From positions 27,186-91,185 of the forward strand of contig NZ_CAMPHI010000019.1 of the NCBI RefSeq assembly GCF_946885955.1: a stretch of DNA of 64,000 nt, in the 5' to 3' direction. The position numbers and the translations under genes are program-made. This document shows positions 63,941-64,000 of the stretch, in pieces. Origin of the DNA: an uncultured Pseudomonas sp. (GTDB taxonomy: Bacteria > Pseudomonadota > Gammaproteobacteria > Pseudomonadales > Pseudomonadaceae). The notes beneath the pieces are model-generated. The model had not been told where the DNA came from, searched no databases, and saw only the letters and a list, made by a program, of their open reading frames with translations. Numbering within the stretch: the stretch's first letter is position 1; each line of letters begins with the position of its first letter.

Positions 63941-64000
63941 GTAGGGTGGATGGCGCTTTATCCATCCACCAAACCGCGGTGGTGGATGAGAAAAGCGTCA
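63941..64000. repeat. Dispersed palindromic repeat, family 2, copy 2 (truncated by window)
   Basis: Over 60 bases it differs from copy 1 at a single position (GTAGGG for GTAGAG). Its 3' end is beyond the window. Confidence 0.85.

Noticed and set aside
63757..64000. Clustered repeats considered as a CRISPR array
   Set aside because: Units are about 70-bp palindromes from two families, without regular short repeats and unique spacers.

Overview
The window reads as a chromosomal segment of a Pseudomonas species. It is GC-rich throughout most of its length. It carries EF-P with Arg32 next to EarP, the RssB/RssC phosphatase-antagonist pair, a PilZ protein, the Anbu proteasome-like locus, and gene neighbourhoods that I recall from P. 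aeruginosa (dusA/tal/rssC/rssB/pilZ/mlaA and aroC/prmB/isochorismatase/smr/folE). I cannot name the species.

Layout. (1) 1-8533: six plus-strand genes, each overlapping the next by 4 or 8 bp. They encode an HMG-CoA reductase fused to an aminoglycoside-phosphotransferase-like kinase (5' end outside the window), a rifampin-phosphotransferase-like ATP/histidine phosphotransferase, a GNAT-like protein, an OleC-like acyl-adenylate ligase, a CDP-alcohol phosphatidyltransferase and a CDP-archaeol-synthase-like cytidylyltransferase. The set looks like a self-contained lipid or isoprenoid route: make a precursor, phosphorylate it, activate it with CTP, then exchange the headgroup. I do not recognise it as a described pathway, and it is the best candidate here for an undescribed system. 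(2) 8533-13774: a degenerate accessory strip, partly AT-rich. It holds a decayed P2-type phage tail gene D, a stand-alone protein with an F-box-like segment and a deaminase signature, a frameshifted lipoprotein gene, and a nitrilase-like gene between two degenerate direct repeats. The strip abuts the 5' end of dusA, a known integration target. (3) 13775-36993: mostly core genes for tRNA modification (dusA, queF), transaldolase, stress signalling (rssB/rssC), outer-membrane lipid asymmetry (mlaA), pyrimidine synthesis (pyrF), crosslink repair (ycaQ/alkX), EF-P and its rhamnosyltransferase, regulators, transporters and tRNA-Ser(GGA). (4) 37118-40633: a fatty-acid oxidation pair (thiolase, then multifunctional hydratase/dehydrogenase) split by a short repeat. 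(5) 41448-47711: a cytochrome c protein, an MscS channel and the four-gene Anbu locus, also split by a repeat. (6) 47971-63675: RraB-like, alkA, glgP, ogt, an acireductone-dioxygenase-like protein lacking two metal ligands, MFS, aroC, prmB, nhaD, an isochorismatase-like protein, smr, an AhpD-like/HxlR divergent pair, and folE. The window ends in clustered palindromic repeats.

Several dispersed palindromic repeat families are visible. In three places the repeat supplies or directly abuts the stop codon of the preceding gene. No CRISPR array, rRNA, complete insertion sequence, integrase or replication origin was found.
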